A stretch of DNA of 64,000 nt from Urechis unicinctus (Eukaryota > Annelida > Polychaeta > Xenopneusta > Urechidae). Below are positions 63,460-64,000 of this stretch, piece by piece; the first letter of the stretch is position 1; every line of letters begins with the position of its first letter. Where the stretch lies: NCBI GenBank assembly GCA_034190875.2, contig CM067344.1, positions 14,712,149 through 14,776,148 of the forward strand, read 5' to 3'. Made by a program: the position numbers and the translations under genes. Under the pieces are notes generated by a model. It saw only the letters and a program-made list of their open reading frames with translations, had not been told where the DNA came from and made no database searches.

Positions 63460-64000
63460 CTGAAACATTATGACGTGAGTTATGCAGCGCTTATCATAAA
63501 GGCGATGGACAATCCGTTAGAGATACTTCGGGATGCATTCTTAGAGCTTATGGCTACGCTATGAGGGATCACTCAAGCCTCCGCCCGACAAAATATGTGA
63601 ACACGCCACATGTGAGCAGCGTGGTGCTTTGTCATAGCGTCTCACGGGGAACTTTCTGGAGCACGGATGCCCATCAGAAGACTCCGTATCTTTTGCAGCC
63701 AGACGCCCCATGTGCTTTTGTTGATATCATGGTAGCGTCCGCTATGACGAGCGTGTGTTTCATTCATTTGCATACTCCCCGCACAGCAAGACGGAGTGAC
63801 CCCTCTCAGCATAGCAAGAGGCTCTTTGATGAATTCACCAGGTTATATGCCATCTGAGTGGGCAGGTTTGTATATGGGTGTACTCGAGTTTTACATAGTA
63901 TTAACTGAAGTCGTGATGAGAAACTTATCACAATTGTTACGGAATATGCTATGTAATTCACTACAATATCAAAAAGAAGATCGCTGTTTCAAATCCCAAC
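63460..64000. other. 5' side of the PLAC8-like gene, no exon recognised
   Basis: No PLAC8 first exon was identified on the minus strand. Plus-strand frames here have no family signal. Confidence 0.4.

Overview
The window is eukaryotic nuclear DNA from an animal: split genes with GT-AG introns on both strands, AT-rich intergenic DNA, many micro- and minisatellites and several transposon families. The gene set and the repeat style (tRNA-derived SINEs, piggyBac, Polinton remnants) suggest a marine lophotrochozoan, probably a mollusc; the species cannot be fixed from the sequence alone. Exon boundaries were read by eye from splice sites, reading phase and remembered family alignments.

Layout. 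0-0.9 kb: a broken Mab-21/cGAS-like gene (-). 0.9-6.3 kb: simple repeats, a SINE, one copy of a minisatellite-bearing dispersed repeat and a DNA transposon with 9-bp target duplications. 6.3-10.2 kb: a GH85 cytosolic endo-beta-N-acetylglucosaminidase (ENGASE, -), 11 exons read and the 5' end not found. 10.2-13.8 kb: a second copy of the dispersed repeat plus microsatellites. 13.8-15.3 kb: a two-exon BTB-BACK-PHR protein (+). 16.1-17.0 kb: two abutting copies of the 9-bp-duplication transposon. 17.5-25.9 kb: a ZDHHC4-type palmitoyltransferase (+) whose introns hold three unrelated minisatellites and whose cysteine-rich domain has lost one zinc site. 26.1-37.1 kb: the rRNA methyltransferase NOP2/NSUN1 (-), 19 exons, with a 3.2-kb foldback transposon in its last intron. 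37.9-41.3 kb: an ING4/ING5 PHD-finger protein (+), head-to-head with NOP2. 43.7-50.0 kb: SZRD1 (-), with a decayed piggyBac in intron 1. 50.3-50.8 kb: a LINE fragment. 51.2-54.4 kb: arginase with a mitochondrial-type leader (-). 55.1-58.1 kb: a small Polinton fossil. 58.8-60.5 kb: a non-autonomous inverted-repeat element. 62.8-63.5 kb: the 3' exons of a PLAC8/cornifelin-like gene (-).

The genes are housekeeping or conserved genes of unrelated pathways (free N-glycan processing, S-acylation, ribosome biogenesis, histone-mark reading, arginine catabolism); nothing suggests one pathway. Two conserved genes, NOP2 and arginase, each carry a single one-base reading-frame break inside an otherwise well-conserved exon. 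That pattern fits consensus indel errors better than gene death. The strongest biological oddities are the ZDHHC4 protein that keeps its catalytic cysteine but has lost three of four ligands of one zinc site, the foldback transposon carrying a Cys/His-rich coding region, and the triple 9-bp target-site arrangement at 16.1-17.0 kb.
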